DNA of 64,000 nt from Rhodospirillaceae bacterium (GTDB lineage Bacteria > Pseudomonadota > Alphaproteobacteria > Rhodospirillales > Rhodospirillaceae). Position 1 is the first letter of the stretch. Each line of letters begins with the position of its first letter. The stretch spans positions 558,001 to 622,000 of the forward strand of contig JAPKDQ010000001.1 in NCBI GenBank assembly GCA_028822445.1, read 5' to 3'. Made by a program: the position numbers and the translations under genes. Shown piece by piece: positions 1-9,590 of this stretch. A model generated the notes under the pieces. The model was given only the letters and a program-made list of their open reading frames with translations, was not told where the DNA came from and made no database searches.

Positions 1-1608
1 GCGGGCGATTTCTTCCCGGCGTTCGTCAGGCGTGAGCTTTACTACCCGTGTTGCTGTATTCTTACCATCCGTTATCTTCGCGACCCTCCAGTGATTTTGT
101 CCGCGCGCTGCCACTTGTGGCGAGTGTGTGACGACGAGAACTTGCACGGTATCGGCGAGTCGCGCTAGGCGTTCCCCTACGGCGCTGGCCGTCGCGCCAC
201 CGATGCCAGAATCCACTTCATCAAAGACCATCACGGCGGGTGGCTGGCTGTCCGCGAGAACAACTTTCAGCGCTAACAGAAAGCGCGCTAGCTCACCACC
301 TGACGCAACCTTGTTCAATGGGCCGGGCGGGAGGCCTAGATTTGTCGTGACTTCAAAGCCAACGCGATCCCGCCCTGAGGCGGACCACTCGGTATCGGGA
401 AGGTCGTGAATTTCAACTCGGAAAGACGCATTATTCAAACGCACGGGGGGTAGTTCTTTTGCTACGGCTTTGGCCAGGGCCGTGCCGGCCTTTATGCGGG
501 CTTTTGTCACCGCCTTTGTGGCGGCTTCAAAACCGTTCCGGGTTGTCTGTTCAGCCTTGGCGAGGCGGATGAGATTATCCTCCCCCCCTTCGACTCCCGA
601 CAGTTTCTCTTTGAGCGTTTCCAGGTGCGCTGACAGTTCATCTACGGTGACGCCGTTTTTGCGGGATTCTGCTTTAAGGGCGAATAGACGTTCCTCGGCC
701 GCATCTAATTCAGCTGGGTTAAGGTTGAAAGCGTCGGCAGCTGCATTGAGGGCTGACTGTGTTTCGGTTAGCTCTATAGAGGCCCGTTCTAACGCCGCGC
801 ACACTGGGTCCAAGCGTCCCTCGGCTTTTGGCGCAGCTCGGCCCAGTTCGCCTTGTGCTGTTCTGAGGGCGCTATCCACATCGACCTGTTCTGTTAAAGC
901 TTGCCGGGCGGCTTCGATGGCAGATAGAATTTGTTCGCTATGACGTAGCATAGCTCGCTTCGCTACCAGATCTGATTCTTCGCCGGCTACAGGTGCTAGT
1001 TTCTCAAGGGTCTCTATGGTGGCTCGCAGTGTTTCTTCCTCAACCCTTGTTTCACGCACAAGGCATTCTACAGCCTGCCAGGCCTTAAAGGCCTCTCTCC
1101 ATTCATCCCAACAAAGAAAACACGTTTTATCTTTCTGAGAGCCGCTTGTGGCGTGTCTAAAGCGGTCCAGAACACTTATATGCGTGCTCGGGTCCATTAA
1201 TCCGTGGGCATCGAATTGTCCATGCACCTCAACCAGCGCATTTCCCGCTTGGCGAAGGAGTCCTACGCTGACGGTTTGATCATTGACGTAGGCCCGACTG
1301 CGGCCATCTCGGCCCAAGCTGCGGCGCAGGACGACAGTATCGTCCTCAAGGGTCAGGCCGTGTTCTGCGAGGACTGTTCTGGCCGGATGATTAGGTGACA
1401 GGTCGAAGGCAGCTGAAACGGTTAGCTTGTTGGCGCCGTGACGGATGAGGCTTGTATCGCCGCGCTCGCCAAGCGCTAAGCCAAGAGAATCAAGGAGTAT
1501 GGATTTACCAGCTCCAGTTTCACCGGTGAGAACGCCAAGGCCCTTTGAAAACTCGAGATCGAGTTTATCGATCAGAACAACGTCGCGAATGGTTAGCGAA
1601 GCTAGCAT
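1..1608 (-). CDS. recN: DNA repair ATPase RecN (3' end cut by window edge)
   Basis: SMC-like ATPase that acts at DNA double-strand breaks during recombinational repair. Reading the minus strand from ATG at 1608 gives 536 codons with no stop before the window edge. The N-terminus carries a P-loop GETGAGKS at residues 29-36. The C-terminal part has a Walker B region (VMVFDEVDSGIGG) followed by VLVVTHSPQVAARG, and ends near RREEIAR. These are hallmark RecN sequences; the family is about 555 residues, so roughly 20 residues are missing. The middle is the expected long coiled coil. It starts 15 bases after bamD stops, so it is probably the last gene of the lpxC-bamD-recN run. Identification is firm. 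Confidence 0.95.
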   Translation of the reverse strand, partial: MLASLTIRDVVLIDKLDLEFSKGLGVLTGETGAGKSILLDSLGLALGERGDTSLIRHGANKLTVSAAFDLSPNHPARTVLAEHGLTLEDDTVVLRRSLGRDGRSRAYVNDQTVSVGLLRQAGNALVEVHGQFDAHGLMDPSTHISVLDRFRHATSGSQKDKTCFLCWDEWREAFKAWQAVECLVRETRVEEETLRATIETLEKLAPVAGEESDLVAKRAMLRHSEQILSAIEAARQALTEQVDVDSALRTAQGELGRAAPKAEGRLDPVCAALERASIELTETQSALNAAADAFNLNPAELDAAEERLFALKAESRKNGVTVDELSAHLETLKEKLSGVEGGEDNLIRLAKAEQTTRNGFEAATKAVTKARIKAGTALAKAVAKELPPVRLNNASFRVEIHDLPDTEWSASGRDRVGFEVTTNLGLPPGPLNKVASGGELARFLLALKVVLADSQPPAVMVFDEVDSGIGGATASAVGERLARLADTVQVLVVTHSPQVAARGQNHWRVAKITDGKNTATRVVKLTPDERREEIAR

Positions 1609-1623
1609 TGGCCGTCCGTCTTT

Positions 1624-2457
1624 CTAAAATCGCCACCATGGCTCTTTGTCATCTTCGGTCTGCGTAGCCTCTCGGCGTTCTTCCCGGACACTGCGTTCAA
1701 CACCGGCAAGGTTGTAGGCATCTTGGTACCAATCGCTGCCAGGGTAGTTGTATCCTAGGACTGCCGCTGATCGTTTTGCTTCGGACGCCAATCCGAGTGA
1801 AATGTAGGCTTCAGTTAGACGAAAGAGCGCTTCAGGTGCGTGAGTTGTATTTCCGTAATCTTCCACAACAGCCTTAAATCGATTGATCGCGGCTAAGTAG
1901 TGCTGTCGATTGAGGTAGAATCGACCGACGGCCATTTCTTTTCCCGCTAGGTGATCTCGTGTGAGATCTATTTTTAGGCGGGCATCACGTGAGTAGGCGG
2001 TGTCAGGAAAGCGTGTGATGACGTCTTCCAAAGAGGTTAACGCTTGCTGGGTCATATCTTGATCGCGTTGAACGTCTGAAATTTGCTCATAGTAGCAAAG
2101 CGCTTTCAGGTAATAGGCATATACCACGTCTCTGTTGCCTGGGTGGACCTGTATAAACCGGTCTAGAGAAGCCGTGGCCTCATCGTATTTATTATTCATA
2201 TAGTGCGAGTAGGCGGCCATTAGTTTTGATTTGGTTGCCCAAACTGAATAAGGGTGCTGACGTTCGACTTCATCGTAGTAGAGCGATGCGTCACGATAGC
2301 GACCGTCTTCTAGGTATTCGGTGGCCTGACTGTAGATCTCAAAGACCGTGAGTTCTTTGTACTCGAGTTCGTCATCAGACGAGCACGCGACTAGGGCCAA
2401 GGTTGCGCAGAATGCGAGAACCAAACGAGTTCGAAATATTGAGTTATCAAAAGACAT
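1624..2457 (-). CDS. bamD: Outer membrane assembly lipoprotein BamD
   Basis: Essential lipoprotein of the BAM complex that inserts beta-barrel proteins into the outer membrane. The 277-residue product has a lipoprotein signal: a hydrophobic stretch at residues 11-24 followed by a lipobox LVAC with the acylated cysteine at position 25. The rest is a run of TPR-like repeats (YLEDGRYRDASLYYDEVERQHPYS, YDEATASLDRFIQVHPGN) typical of BamD/ComL. It lies between lpxC and recN on the same strand, a common alphaproteobacterial order. The last 30 residues are charged (EERREATQTEDDKE) and probably disordered. Confidence 0.95.
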   Translation of the reverse strand: MSFDNSIFRTRLVLAFCATLALVACSSDDELEYKELTVFEIYSQATEYLEDGRYRDASLYYDEVERQHPYSVWATKSKLMAAYSHYMNNKYDEATASLDRFIQVHPGNRDVVYAYYLKALCYYEQISDVQRDQDMTQQALTSLEDVITRFPDTAYSRDARLKIDLTRDHLAGKEMAVGRFYLNRQHYLAAINRFKAVVEDYGNTTHAPEALFRLTEAYISLGLASEAKRSAAVLGYNYPGSDWYQDAYNLAGVERSVREERREATQTEDDKEPWWRF

Positions 2458-2526
2458 AGCCGACTAATACAATCATGAACGGGGCGGCATTATACCACCG
2501 CGATTTCAGCTGTCAGTAGGGCGTGA

Positions 2527-3534
2527 TTACCCAGCTGTTGCCTGTTTCAGTGGACGGTTCCAGGTAGCCCAAGCGCTTGTTTCCACCTCGTCGGTGGCGT
2601 CAACTAGCTCCCAGTTGCGATCATCTGCGAAGACTTGACGGAGTAAGGTGGCCGTATCCGCATGACTGGAGCATATGCCATGGAAATGGCCGATAATACG
2701 GTGACCGGTGAGATAGAGGTCACCGATCGCGTCTAAGACCTTATGACGTACAAATTCGTCAGAGTGACGCAGACCGTCTTCATTCAGAACACGGTCGCCA
2801 TCGACGACGATGGCGTTTTCTAGACTACCGCCTCGGGCCAAACCGGCTTCACGCAAGGCCGTGACGTCTGAGAGGAAACCAAATGTCCGAGCTTTACTAA
2901 TCTCTGACTTAAATATACCGCGCTCAATATCGAACTGGTAGGATTGCCTTCCGACAGCTGGTGCTGCGAAATCAATGTCAAAATCAAGTTTTAAGCCATG
3001 ATCGGCTGGAGTTAGGCTGACCTGTTTTCTTCCATGGCTGTGGACAACAGGTTTTAGAATTCGAAGAAGCTTGCGCGGCTCTGATTGCTCTGAAACCCCA
3101 GCGCATTCCATTAGAAAAATAAAGGGGGCGGCGCTGCCGTCCATGGCTGGAACTTCAGGGCCATTCAGTTCGACGAGCGCATTGTCGATGCTCATGCCGT
3201 AAAAAGCGGACATAAGGTGCTCGACTGTCGCGACACTTACGCCGCTTTCGTCTGCGAGAACCGTGCACATACGGCTATCTGCGATGCGATCCCAACTGGC
3301 GGGTATTTCCGAACCACCGCCTACGAGGTCGACACGCTTGAATATGATGCCACTGTTCACTGGGGCTGGGTGCAATTTCATGGTGACCCGTACGCCAGAA
3401 TGCAAGCTAATGCCGCTACACCCTATAGATGCTTTAAGGGTCCTCTGAAAATTGGAAGCCTCTGGCAGGTCCTGGGGTGTCAATTCGGAATTAGCATCAT
3501 TGTGGGTGCGAAGGTCGCGGACGTCATGGGCCAT
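2527..3534 (-). CDS. lpxC: UDP-3-O-acyl-N-acetylglucosamine deacetylase
   Basis: Zinc amidase for the committed step of lipid A synthesis. The core begins at about residue 29 with QRTLKASIGCSGISLHSG, the canonical LpxC start. Zinc-site motifs are present: VEHLMSAF, VRHKVLDAIGDLYL and the late HRIIGHFHGICSSHAD. The protein is 335 residues, about 28 more than usual at the N-terminus. That hydrophilic extension has no other ATG/GTG before the core, and the ribosome site ahead of the listed start is weak, so the start is the least certain part. It follows ftsZ on the same strand after a 335-base gap with a hairpin, so it probably has its own promoter. Confidence 0.95.
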   Translation of the reverse strand: MAHDVRDLRTHNDANSELTPQDLPEASNFQRTLKASIGCSGISLHSGVRVTMKLHPAPVNSGIIFKRVDLVGGGSEIPASWDRIADSRMCTVLADESGVSVATVEHLMSAFYGMSIDNALVELNGPEVPAMDGSAAPFIFLMECAGVSEQSEPRKLLRILKPVVHSHGRKQVSLTPADHGLKLDFDIDFAAPAVGRQSYQFDIERGIFKSEISKARTFGFLSDVTALREAGLARGGSLENAIVVDGDRVLNEDGLRHSDEFVRHKVLDAIGDLYLTGHRIIGHFHGICSSHADTATLLRQVFADDRNWELVDATDEVETSAWATWNRPLKQATAG

Positions 3535-3628
3535 AGGTCACCGGTTCTATCTTTAACAAACAATATCGAGGCACACATCTGAACCCGTACTGCGACGAGA
3601 ACATTTGCTACCAACCCTGCACTACCCA

Positions 3629-3649
3629 TGCAACAAAATGATTGTTGCA
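3629..3649. promoter_or_regulatory. Inverted repeat upstream of lpxC
   Basis: Perfect 7-base arms TGCAACA and TGTTGCA separated by 7 bases, 95 bases upstream of the lpxC start, inside an AT-rich stretch. The size and symmetry fit a dimeric regulator site, but a short hairpin in the leader is also possible. No factor can be named from sequence. Confidence 0.35.
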
Positions 3650-3777
3650 GATTGTAACACTTTGACAAGTAAAAACTTTATGGCTTTATCCCCAGACTTA
3701 GACACCATTATTTCGCTATAATTTACAAATCTTATCAGCTCTGGAGTTTGGGTGCGTAAAGGGGTGCCCTATAATGA

Positions 3778-3807
3778 GGGAAGGCCCGCCTAATGGCGGG
3801 CCTTCCC
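3778..3807 (-). terminator. Strong hairpin downstream of ftsZ
   Basis: A perfect 13-base-pair stem (GGGAAGGCCCGCC against GGCGGGCCTTCCC) with a TAAT loop lies 62 bases past the ftsZ stop. It is GC-rich and fully paired, as in intrinsic terminators, but no T-tract follows on either strand. It may instead be a transcript-stabilising end or a Rho-assisted terminator. Confidence 0.55.
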
Positions 3808-3869
3808 CTCCCGTAAAGTGGTGGCCCACCCCCTCAGCGGACCACCCCTACGGCTCTGTGTTCCAAGCA

Positions 3870-5519
3870 CTAGTTGGCTTGTCGCCTTAGGAACGCAGGA
3901 ATTTCATATTCATCGGGAGAAATCTGAGGTCGTTCTCCCGTGGGTAGGTTGACAGGATCCGGCCTTATTGGCTTTTCATTGATGAGGTCAGCTAGTGTTG
4001 GCCCAGCCGTAGGCTGAGGCGCTGCTGTCAGGATAGGTTTTGGCGCTGGTTCTTGAGCCGTTGGCTTGGAGACCGGCGCTGCCGTGATTTCAGGTTTGGC
4101 TTTGGTTAGGCCGCGTAAGTGGGTGAATAAGCCTGGTTTGCGTCCGTCTGCGTCGGTTTCTGTGGAGGCTATTGGATCCGCAGGTTCTATTGGTGCAGCT
4201 TCTGGAGCGGAAGATTTTGGCCACACCACATGAGGCATTGCCTCCGGCATGACCGGTGCCTTTGGGATGAAGGTGTCGGCTGTCTGAAAAGTCGCAGGTG
4301 GCTCAGCCGGTTGGGGCTTAGGCGTTATGGCAGGAGCACCTTCCATGACCCGGATAATTTCTTCCGTTTGTGCGACTGGTGCAGTTGATGCATCATCCCT
4401 AGGGCCTTCGCTGAATACACTCTTAGGCATGAAGGGTGAACCGGTTGGGATAACCTGAGGTTGCTTTGGTTTAGTTTCCAAAGGCAGCTCATCACATGGT
4501 TTGGTTTCAGGCCGTATCAGGATTGGCTTGGGCATTTGATCTGCGGCAGCTTCGATTCCAGTGGCTACGACGGATACGCGAATGCGTCCCTCAAGGCTTT
4601 CGTCGAAACATGACCCGAAGATGATGTGGGCTTCGGTCTCGACTTCATCACGAATACGGTTGGCTGCTTCATCAACCTCAAACAACGTGACATCTGATCC
4701 GCCAGTGATGTTGATCAACACCCCTTTTGCACCTCGCATCGACGTGTCTTCTAGTAACGGATTGGCAATGGCTGCTTCAGCGGCCTCTATAGCGCGCTTC
4801 TCACCCTCGGCTTCACCCGTTCCCATCATGGCTCGGCCCATTTCCATCATAACGGTTTGGACATCTGCAAAATCAAGATTGATGAGGCCTGGCATCATCA
4901 TCAAATCAGTAACGCTTCGGACACCAGAGTAGAGAACGTCATCCGCCATCTTAAATGCGTCTGCGAACGTCGTTTTATCATTGGCAATCCGGAACAAGTT
5001 CTGGTTCGGAATGATGATGAGTGTATCGACAGACTGCGCCAGCTCTTCAATACCCTGTTCTGCAATACGCATGCGATGCATGCCTTCGAACTGGAATGGC
5101 TTGGTAACAACGCCAACTGTAAGGATGCCTAGTTCACGAGCAATGCGCGCGACCACGGGGGCGGCACCTGTGCCTGTGCCTCCGCCCATACCTGCTGTGA
5201 CAAAGGCCATGTTAGAGCCTTCTAAGTATTGCCCGATCTGTTCGATGCAATCTTCTGCGGCGTGTCGTCCAATATCGGGGCGGGCGCCTGCTCCAAGGCC
5301 GGCTGTCATGTCTGGGCCAAGCTGAATGCGCCGGTCTGCGCGTGATAAGGATAAAGATTGCGCATCGGTGTTGGCAACGACGAACTCTACGCCGTCTAGG
5401 GCGCTGTCAATCATGTTGTTAACTGCGTTGCCTCCGCCGCCGCCAACGCCGACCACTGTTATTTTTGGTCTCAAAAGCGGTTCGGCTCCTGTTTGTGGGA
5501 CACTAATGTTTAAGGTCAT
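3870..5519 (-). CDS. ftsZ: Cell division GTPase FtsZ
   Basis: Tubulin-like GTPase that forms the cytokinetic ring. The GTP-binding signature GGGTGTG is at residues 112-118 and the T7 catalytic loop NLDFADV at 214-220. The globular domain ends near residue 330. A Pro/Ala/Lys-rich linker of about 200 residues follows, then the conserved C-terminal peptide [14 protein letters not shown] that binds FtsA and other partners. At 549 residues it is long compared with the E. coli protein (383), as is common in alphaproteobacteria. A strong ribosome site (GGAGG, 5 bases upstream) supports the ATG at 5519. It follows ftsA after 127 bases, room for a private promoter. Confidence 0.98.
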   Translation of the reverse strand: MTLNISVPQTGAEPLLRPKITVVGVGGGGGNAVNNMIDSALDGVEFVVANTDAQSLSLSRADRRIQLGPDMTAGLGAGARPDIGRHAAEDCIEQIGQYLEGSNMAFVTAGMGGGTGTGAAPVVARIARELGILTVGVVTKPFQFEGMHRMRIAEQGIEELAQSVDTLIIIPNQNLFRIANDKTTFADAFKMADDVLYSGVRSVTDLMMMPGLINLDFADVQTVMMEMGRAMMGTGEAEGEKRAIEAAEAAIANPLLEDTSMRGAKGVLINITGGSDVTLFEVDEAANRIRDEVETEAHIIFGSCFDESLEGRIRVSVVATGIEAAADQMPKPILIRPETKPCDELPLETKPKQPQVIPTGSPFMPKSVFSEGPRDDASTAPVAQTEEIIRVMEGAPAITPKPQPAEPPATFQTADTFIPKAPVMPEAMPHVVWPKSSAPEAAPIEPADPIASTETDADGRKPGLFTHLRGLTKAKPEITAAPVSKPTAQEPAPKPILTAAPQPTAGPTLADLINEKPIRPDPVNLPTGERPQISPDEYEIPAFLRRQAN

Positions 5520-5646
5520 ACATTCCTCCAGGTTTCTGTTCTTAAGCTCGAATGGGCGTTCTGTGTCGGTGTTTCGGATCTTATTTCAGGTGTTAACGGT
5601 GGGCCCGTTCCTAATTCATTTCCCCTAATTTTGCGTCCTCTCCTCA

Positions 5647-6891
5647 TTAGAAATTCTCCTTCAACCATTGCCCGATACGACCGACGCCGCGTCCTTTGGA
5701 TACGGTTTCGGCTATATCGGGAAGTATTACGTGTTCGTTAATGGCGTACCGAAGTAAGCCTGCGGTCGTTGCGAACGCTGGGCCCGAAACGGACTCCGGC
5801 AAACCTTTGATTGTTTTTGGTCTGCCAAGACGCACCTGCTTGTCTAGTACGAGCTCGGCAAGATCGCGGATACCTTCAAGTTGGCTAGCGCCGCCGGTAA
5901 TGACCACTCGCCGTCCAGCGATTTGGCTATAGCCACTGACCTCGAGCATGTCGCGGACTAATTCAAAGGTTTCTTCAAGACGCGGCTGGATGATCTGCAC
6001 CAGCATTGATTTTGGAACTTCATTGGCGCTGTTTTCATCGTCTTCACCTACTAACGGAACTTTTATAAGCTCACGCTCATCAGATGGTGTTTGAACGACG
6101 CTGCCGTAAACTGTTTTTAACCGTTCAGCTTTAGCGATCGGCGTTGATAGGCCTTTTGCGATATCACTGGTAACGTGATTACCGCCAATAGGCACAGATC
6201 CAACAAACTCAATGTGGCCTTTCTGGAAGACGGCGACAGATGTTGTGCCACCGCCCATATCGATCACGGTTACGCCGAGTTCTTTTTCATCTTCTACGAG
6301 GCAGGCCAATCCTGATGCATAGGCAGAAACGACTTTGTCTTCAATGTCTAGGTGGCAATGTTCAATCACGGTGGAAAAGTTGCGGCTCTGACCAAGGGCA
6401 GCGGTAACCAGATGGATATTCACGCCTAGCCGCTCACCATACATTCCGCGTGGATCGATAATGCCATTTGACCCATCGATAGAGTAGCTGGTTGGAATGC
6501 AGTGAATAAGATCGCGGTCACCTGCGTCAAAATGACCGCCAGCATGCTCCATAATGCGCCTTACGTCCGCATCGCGAATTTCATGTCCTGAGACGGCAAG
6601 TTCAACTTCGACCTGAGAAGAGCGGGGACTGCCACAGGTTAAGTTTACGAAAACGCTATCGATACGCTGCTTGGCCATTTGCTCGGCGGCATCGACTGCT
6701 GCCCGCACGGAGGCCTCTAACGCGTCCATGTTAACGACTTCGCCGTTGCGCATACCATTCGCCCGATGATGGCCAACGCCTGAGATTTGCAATTGGCCGT
6801 ACTCATCCGTGATTGCAATAAAACAACAGACTTTTGTCGTGCCGACATCCAATGCGGCGATTACGCTGTTGCGGGCGGTAACTTTAGACAC
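5647..6891 (-). CDS. ftsA: Cell division protein FtsA
   Basis: Actin-like ATPase that tethers FtsZ to the inner membrane. The 414-residue product starts its first phosphate loop with ALDVGTTKVCC near residue 13 and has the second phosphate motif VTVIDMGGGTTSVAVF and the adenosine motif VVITGGASQLEGI. The C-terminal GRIGQWLKENF is the expected amphipathic membrane-targeting helix. Its start overlaps the end of ftsQ by 8 bases, consistent with coupled translation. Confidence 0.97.
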   Translation of the reverse strand: MSKVTARNSVIAALDVGTTKVCCFIAITDEYGQLQISGVGHHRANGMRNGEVVNMDALEASVRAAVDAAEQMAKQRIDSVFVNLTCGSPRSSQVEVELAVSGHEIRDADVRRIMEHAGGHFDAGDRDLIHCIPTSYSIDGSNGIIDPRGMYGERLGVNIHLVTAALGQSRNFSTVIEHCHLDIEDKVVSAYASGLACLVEDEKELGVTVIDMGGGTTSVAVFQKGHIEFVGSVPIGGNHVTSDIAKGLSTPIAKAERLKTVYGSVVQTPSDERELIKVPLVGEDDENSANEVPKSMLVQIIQPRLEETFELVRDMLEVSGYSQIAGRRVVITGGASQLEGIRDLAELVLDKQVRLGRPKTIKGLPESVSGPAFATTAGLLRYAINEHVILPDIAETVSKGRGVGRIGQWLKENF

Positions 6892-7732
6892 CTTTGTGTA
6901 ACTCCTTGCTATTCGCTACCGGGGCATCTGTGCTGACGTCCTGCGCATTTGGGCTATAATGGCTCTGTTGAGGAATAGGGGCGTAGCCATCCTTGAGTTC
7001 GACGACCAGACGGCCTTCAATTCGCATGTCGATCTGTGAGATTGCTCTGCTTAGAATCTGGTTTTCGGCATCAAGAGCGGCCAGTCTATTCCACGCGAGG
7101 TCAATATTCGTCTCTGGCAATTTGACTGTGATGCCAATTTCCATGTCGTCGAGCACGACGTTCCAGCGTCTCCCGCCAAACCGCACGGCCGCTTTTACGC
7201 GTTGCCGCAAACCGGGCTGCTCTTCCAAGACCGCAAATAGAGCTTCTGTATGAGCGGGTGCATCTGCGCCAACGACAACGGGCATTTCAGCTAACGTAGC
7301 CGCGACGCCAGCGATTGCCGTGCCATCGCGATCGATTAGTGTGTATGTCTCATCATGCTGCCAGAGTGCAAAGGCTTCATACTCATCTAACGTGATGTGT
7401 AAACTGTTTGGGAGCTGCCGCACGATTTCGGCAGACCGGACCCATGGCAAATCCCCGATACGGGTTTTGGCGCCTGAAATATCAATATTAAGAATAGGGG
7501 TCCCATAGACGGCGCCTAAGGCGTCAAGAATATCGGCGGTCTTCGTGTGATGACGCCCATGCATAAGAACCTCTTCAACATTGAGGCCAACGGCTGATAG
7601 TGATCCCATTGTTTGTTCAGGGATAATAGACCACCCGTTGGCACTCATAAACTTAGGTGCCGCCCACAGGCTGCCCGCAACAAGGGCAAGGCCAACCGAC
7701 GCATTAATGAGCCATGGGTTTACGCGTCGCAT
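6884..7732 (-). CDS. ftsQ: Cell division protein FtsQ
   Basis: Bitopic divisome protein that links early and late division proteins. It has one N-terminal membrane helix ([18 protein letters not shown]), then a POTRA domain ([22 protein letters not shown]) and the beta domain with [30 protein letters not shown] chose the second ATG at 7732 because GGTGGAG lies upstream at good spacing; the longer frame from 7753 lacks a ribosome site. The chosen start still overlaps the ddl 3' end by 13 bases. Product is 282 residues. Confidence 0.93.
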   Translation of the reverse strand: MRRVNPWLINASVGLALVAGSLWAAPKFMSANGWSIIPEQTMGSLSAVGLNVEEVLMHGRHHTKTADILDALGAVYGTPILNIDISGAKTRIGDLPWVRSAEIVRQLPNSLHITLDEYEAFALWQHDETYTLIDRDGTAIAGVAATLAEMPVVVGADAPAHTEALFAVLEEQPGLRQRVKAAVRFGGRRWNVVLDDMEIGITVKLPETNIDLAWNRLAALDAENQILSRAISQIDMRIEGRLVVELKDGYAPIPQQSHYSPNAQDVSTDAPVANSKELHKGV

Positions 7733-8640
7733 TGTGCGTTCTCCACCATCCAAGAAACGAGTTCTGGGAAGCTCATGCCAATGTGAGCGGCTTGCTCAGG
7801 CACCAGAGATGTCGGTGTTAATCCAGGCTGTGTGTTAATTTCGAGCAGGAACAAGTCGTCACCGTCGAGACGGAGGTCTGAGCGTGTGACCCCCCGACAA
7901 CCTAGCGCATTGTGCGCTTTGAGTGATATGTCGAGAGCCTGGTCATAGACTGATGGGCTTAAGTCCGCAGGTAAGATGTGTGCTGATCCGCCGGCCGCAT
8001 ATTTTGCATCGTAATCATAGAACGCATGGTCAGTTGTGATCTCCGTGACGGCGAGCGCTTTGTCACCCATGACAGTGACGGTGACCTCTCGCCCTGGGAT
8101 GTAGCGTTCGACCATCACCAGGCTGTCAACATCTAGCCCCATATCGTCGAAGGGGGTTTTGTTGTCGCCATCACGGATGATGTGGACGCCAATAGCAGAC
8201 CCTTCACTGATTGGCTTGACGACGTAAGGCCGGGGCATCGGGTCCCGTTTTTCCGCTTCCTTGCGTGTCATAATAATATCTTCGGCGATTGGCAGCCCTG
8301 CGGCAGCGAATATCTTTTTAGCAACGGCCTTATCCATTGCAAGCGCTGAGGCCAGCCGGCCTGAATTGGTGTAGGGCAGTCCCATCATGTCCAACAGGCC
8401 CTGGATACAACCGTCTTCTCCAAACCGCCCATGTAAGGCGTTAAAAATAACTTCTGGGTTCGCGGCTGTGATTGCGCTGGTCAGGGCCTGCATGTCACGC
8501 GATACGTCAATTGTCGTAACGTCATACCCAGCGTTTTCAAGCGCACTGGCGGCATCACGGCCGGATACCAGCGAAACTGCACGTTCTGCCGAAAACCCGC
8601 CGTGTATAACAGCAACTCGTTTGAAAGTGCGCGATGACAC
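7720..8640 (-). CDS. ddl: D-alanine--D-alanine ligase
   Basis: ATP-grasp ligase making the D-Ala-D-Ala dipeptide used by MurF. Motifs: [15 protein letters not shown] at the N-terminus, [19 protein letters not shown], the ATP-grasp lysine region [14 protein letters not shown], and the metal-binding tail [18 protein letters not shown]. The open frame extends 25 codons further upstream, but GTG at 8640 gives the family length (306), has GAGAGG upstream and overlaps the murB stop by one base (TAGTG). I therefore place the start there. Confidence 0.95.
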   Translation of the reverse strand: MSSRTFKRVAVIHGGFSAERAVSLVSGRDAASALENAGYDVTTIDVSRDMQALTSAITAANPEVIFNALHGRFGEDGCIQGLLDMMGLPYTNSGRLASALAMDKAVAKKIFAAAGLPIAEDIIMTRKEAEKRDPMPRPYVVKPISEGSAIGVHIIRDGDNKTPFDDMGLDVDSLVMVERYIPGREVTVTVMGDKALAVTEITTDHAFYDYDAKYAAGGSAHILPADLSPSVYDQALDISLKAHNALGCRGVTRSDLRLDGDDLFLLEINTQPGLTPTSLVPEQAAHIGMSFPELVSWMVENAQCDA

Positions 8641-9590
8641 TAGGCAGCACCTCTCATACGATGGAGGGGTGCAGTCTCGTCGGTGGCCGCGATACCAATT
8701 CGGCGTATCTCCCAATTAAGGGGGATGCCAGTGATATCGCGGACACGCCGACGGGCCTCGTCGCCCAAGCCTTCAATATCTGAGGCTGTGGCATTTCCGG
8801 TATTGATTAAGAAGTTGCAGTGTTTTTCCGAGATCATAGCGCCACCGCGAGTGAGGCCGCGGCAGCCAGCGCGATCTATTAATTCCCATGCCTTGGCTTC
8901 CGGCGGATTCGCAAAGGTAGAGCCGCCCGTTCGACTTTGAACGGGCTGCGCCTCATCGCGCTCAGCGCGGATTTCTCGAATGCGTTTCGTTATTTCGCCT
9001 GGGTTGCCCGTGATGCCTTTGAGTTCTGCGCCAATAAAGATCCAATTCGCATTCGCAGCACAATGGCGATAGCTAAAGCCCAAATCCTCACGCGTGAGTT
9101 CTTGAACGATGCCTGAGTCATTCACAGCTGTTGCGCTGATGAGCACGTCTTTTATTTCGCGCCCATAGGCACCCGCATTCATACGAATTGCGCCACCAAT
9201 GGTGCCAGGAATTCCAGTTAAGAACTCAAGACCTGCGACGCCATGGTCGCGGGCAGAGATTGCGACACTGGCGTCGACCGCGCTGCCGCCGCACATTACT
9301 GTCGTGCCATGCACCTCAATCGTATTGAAGGCGCGCGCAAGCTTAATGGTAACGCCGGGAATACCTCCATCGCGAACCAGAAGATTTGATGCTAATCCAA
9401 CGATCGTTACCGGTATATTCGTTGGTTTTTCATTCATGAACTTTGCTAGGTCTTTCGCATCCGCCGGTGTAAATAGAACTTCAGCAGGGCCGCCCACGCG
9501 GAACCACGTTGTTGCGGCAAGCGCAGCAAAGGGCTCGTAGCTGCCGCGCACGGCTGGTAGCTGATCCAGTAGACTTTTTGCCGCCATCAT
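8640..9590 (-). CDS. murB: UDP-N-acetylenolpyruvoylglucosamine reductase
   Basis: FAD- and NADPH-dependent enzyme that reduces enolpyruvyl-UDP-GlcNAc to UDP-MurNAc. FAD-binding sequences [34 protein letters not shown] and [18 protein letters not shown] are all present, as is the late [28 protein letters not shown] block with its catalytic serine. The ATG at 9590 forms an ATGA overlap with the murC stop and gives 316 residues. The frame reaches back to 9656, but that would add a non-homologous 22-residue leader inside murC. Confidence 0.95.
   Translation of the reverse strand: MMAAKSLLDQLPAVRGSYEPFAALAATTWFRVGGPAEVLFTPADAKDLAKFMNEKPTNIPVTIVGLASNLLVRDGGIPGVTIKLARAFNTIEVHGTTVMCGGSAVDASVAISARDHGVAGLEFLTGIPGTIGGAIRMNAGAYGREIKDVLISATAVNDSGIVQELTREDLGFSYRHCAANANWIFIGAELKGITGNPGEITKRIREIRAERDEAQPVQSRTGGSTFANPPEAKAWELIDRAGCRGLTRGGAMISEKHCNFLINTGNATASDIEGLGDEARRRVRDITGIPLNWEIRRIGIAATDETAPLHRMRGAA

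Larger units (their letters stand above)
3535..3869. other. ftsZ-lpxC intergenic region
   Basis: This 335-base gap holds no convincing gene. It contains the ftsZ 3' hairpin (3778-3807), the inverted repeat at 3629-3649 and an AT-rich core at 3650-3735 where the lpxC promoter is expected. On the minus strand a TTGTCA-like box lies just upstream of the inverted repeat, but no good -10 box sits at standard spacing. Short open frames here have neither ribosome sites nor recognisable products. Confidence 0.6.

Noticed and set aside
128-943. Plus-strand open frames of 93 and 157 codons at the window start
   Set aside because: They are antisense to recN, whose minus-strand reading shows all expected RecN motifs; compositionally they are shadow frames.
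3480-3668. 62-codon minus-strand frame upstream of lpxC
   Set aside because: Overlaps the lpxC 5' end and its promoter region, has no ribosome site and no family pattern.
7720-8715. Full-length 331-codon ddl frame starting at 8715
   Set aside because: The first 25 codons run inside murB, lack homology and a ribosome site; GTG 8640 fits length, ribosome site and overlap better.
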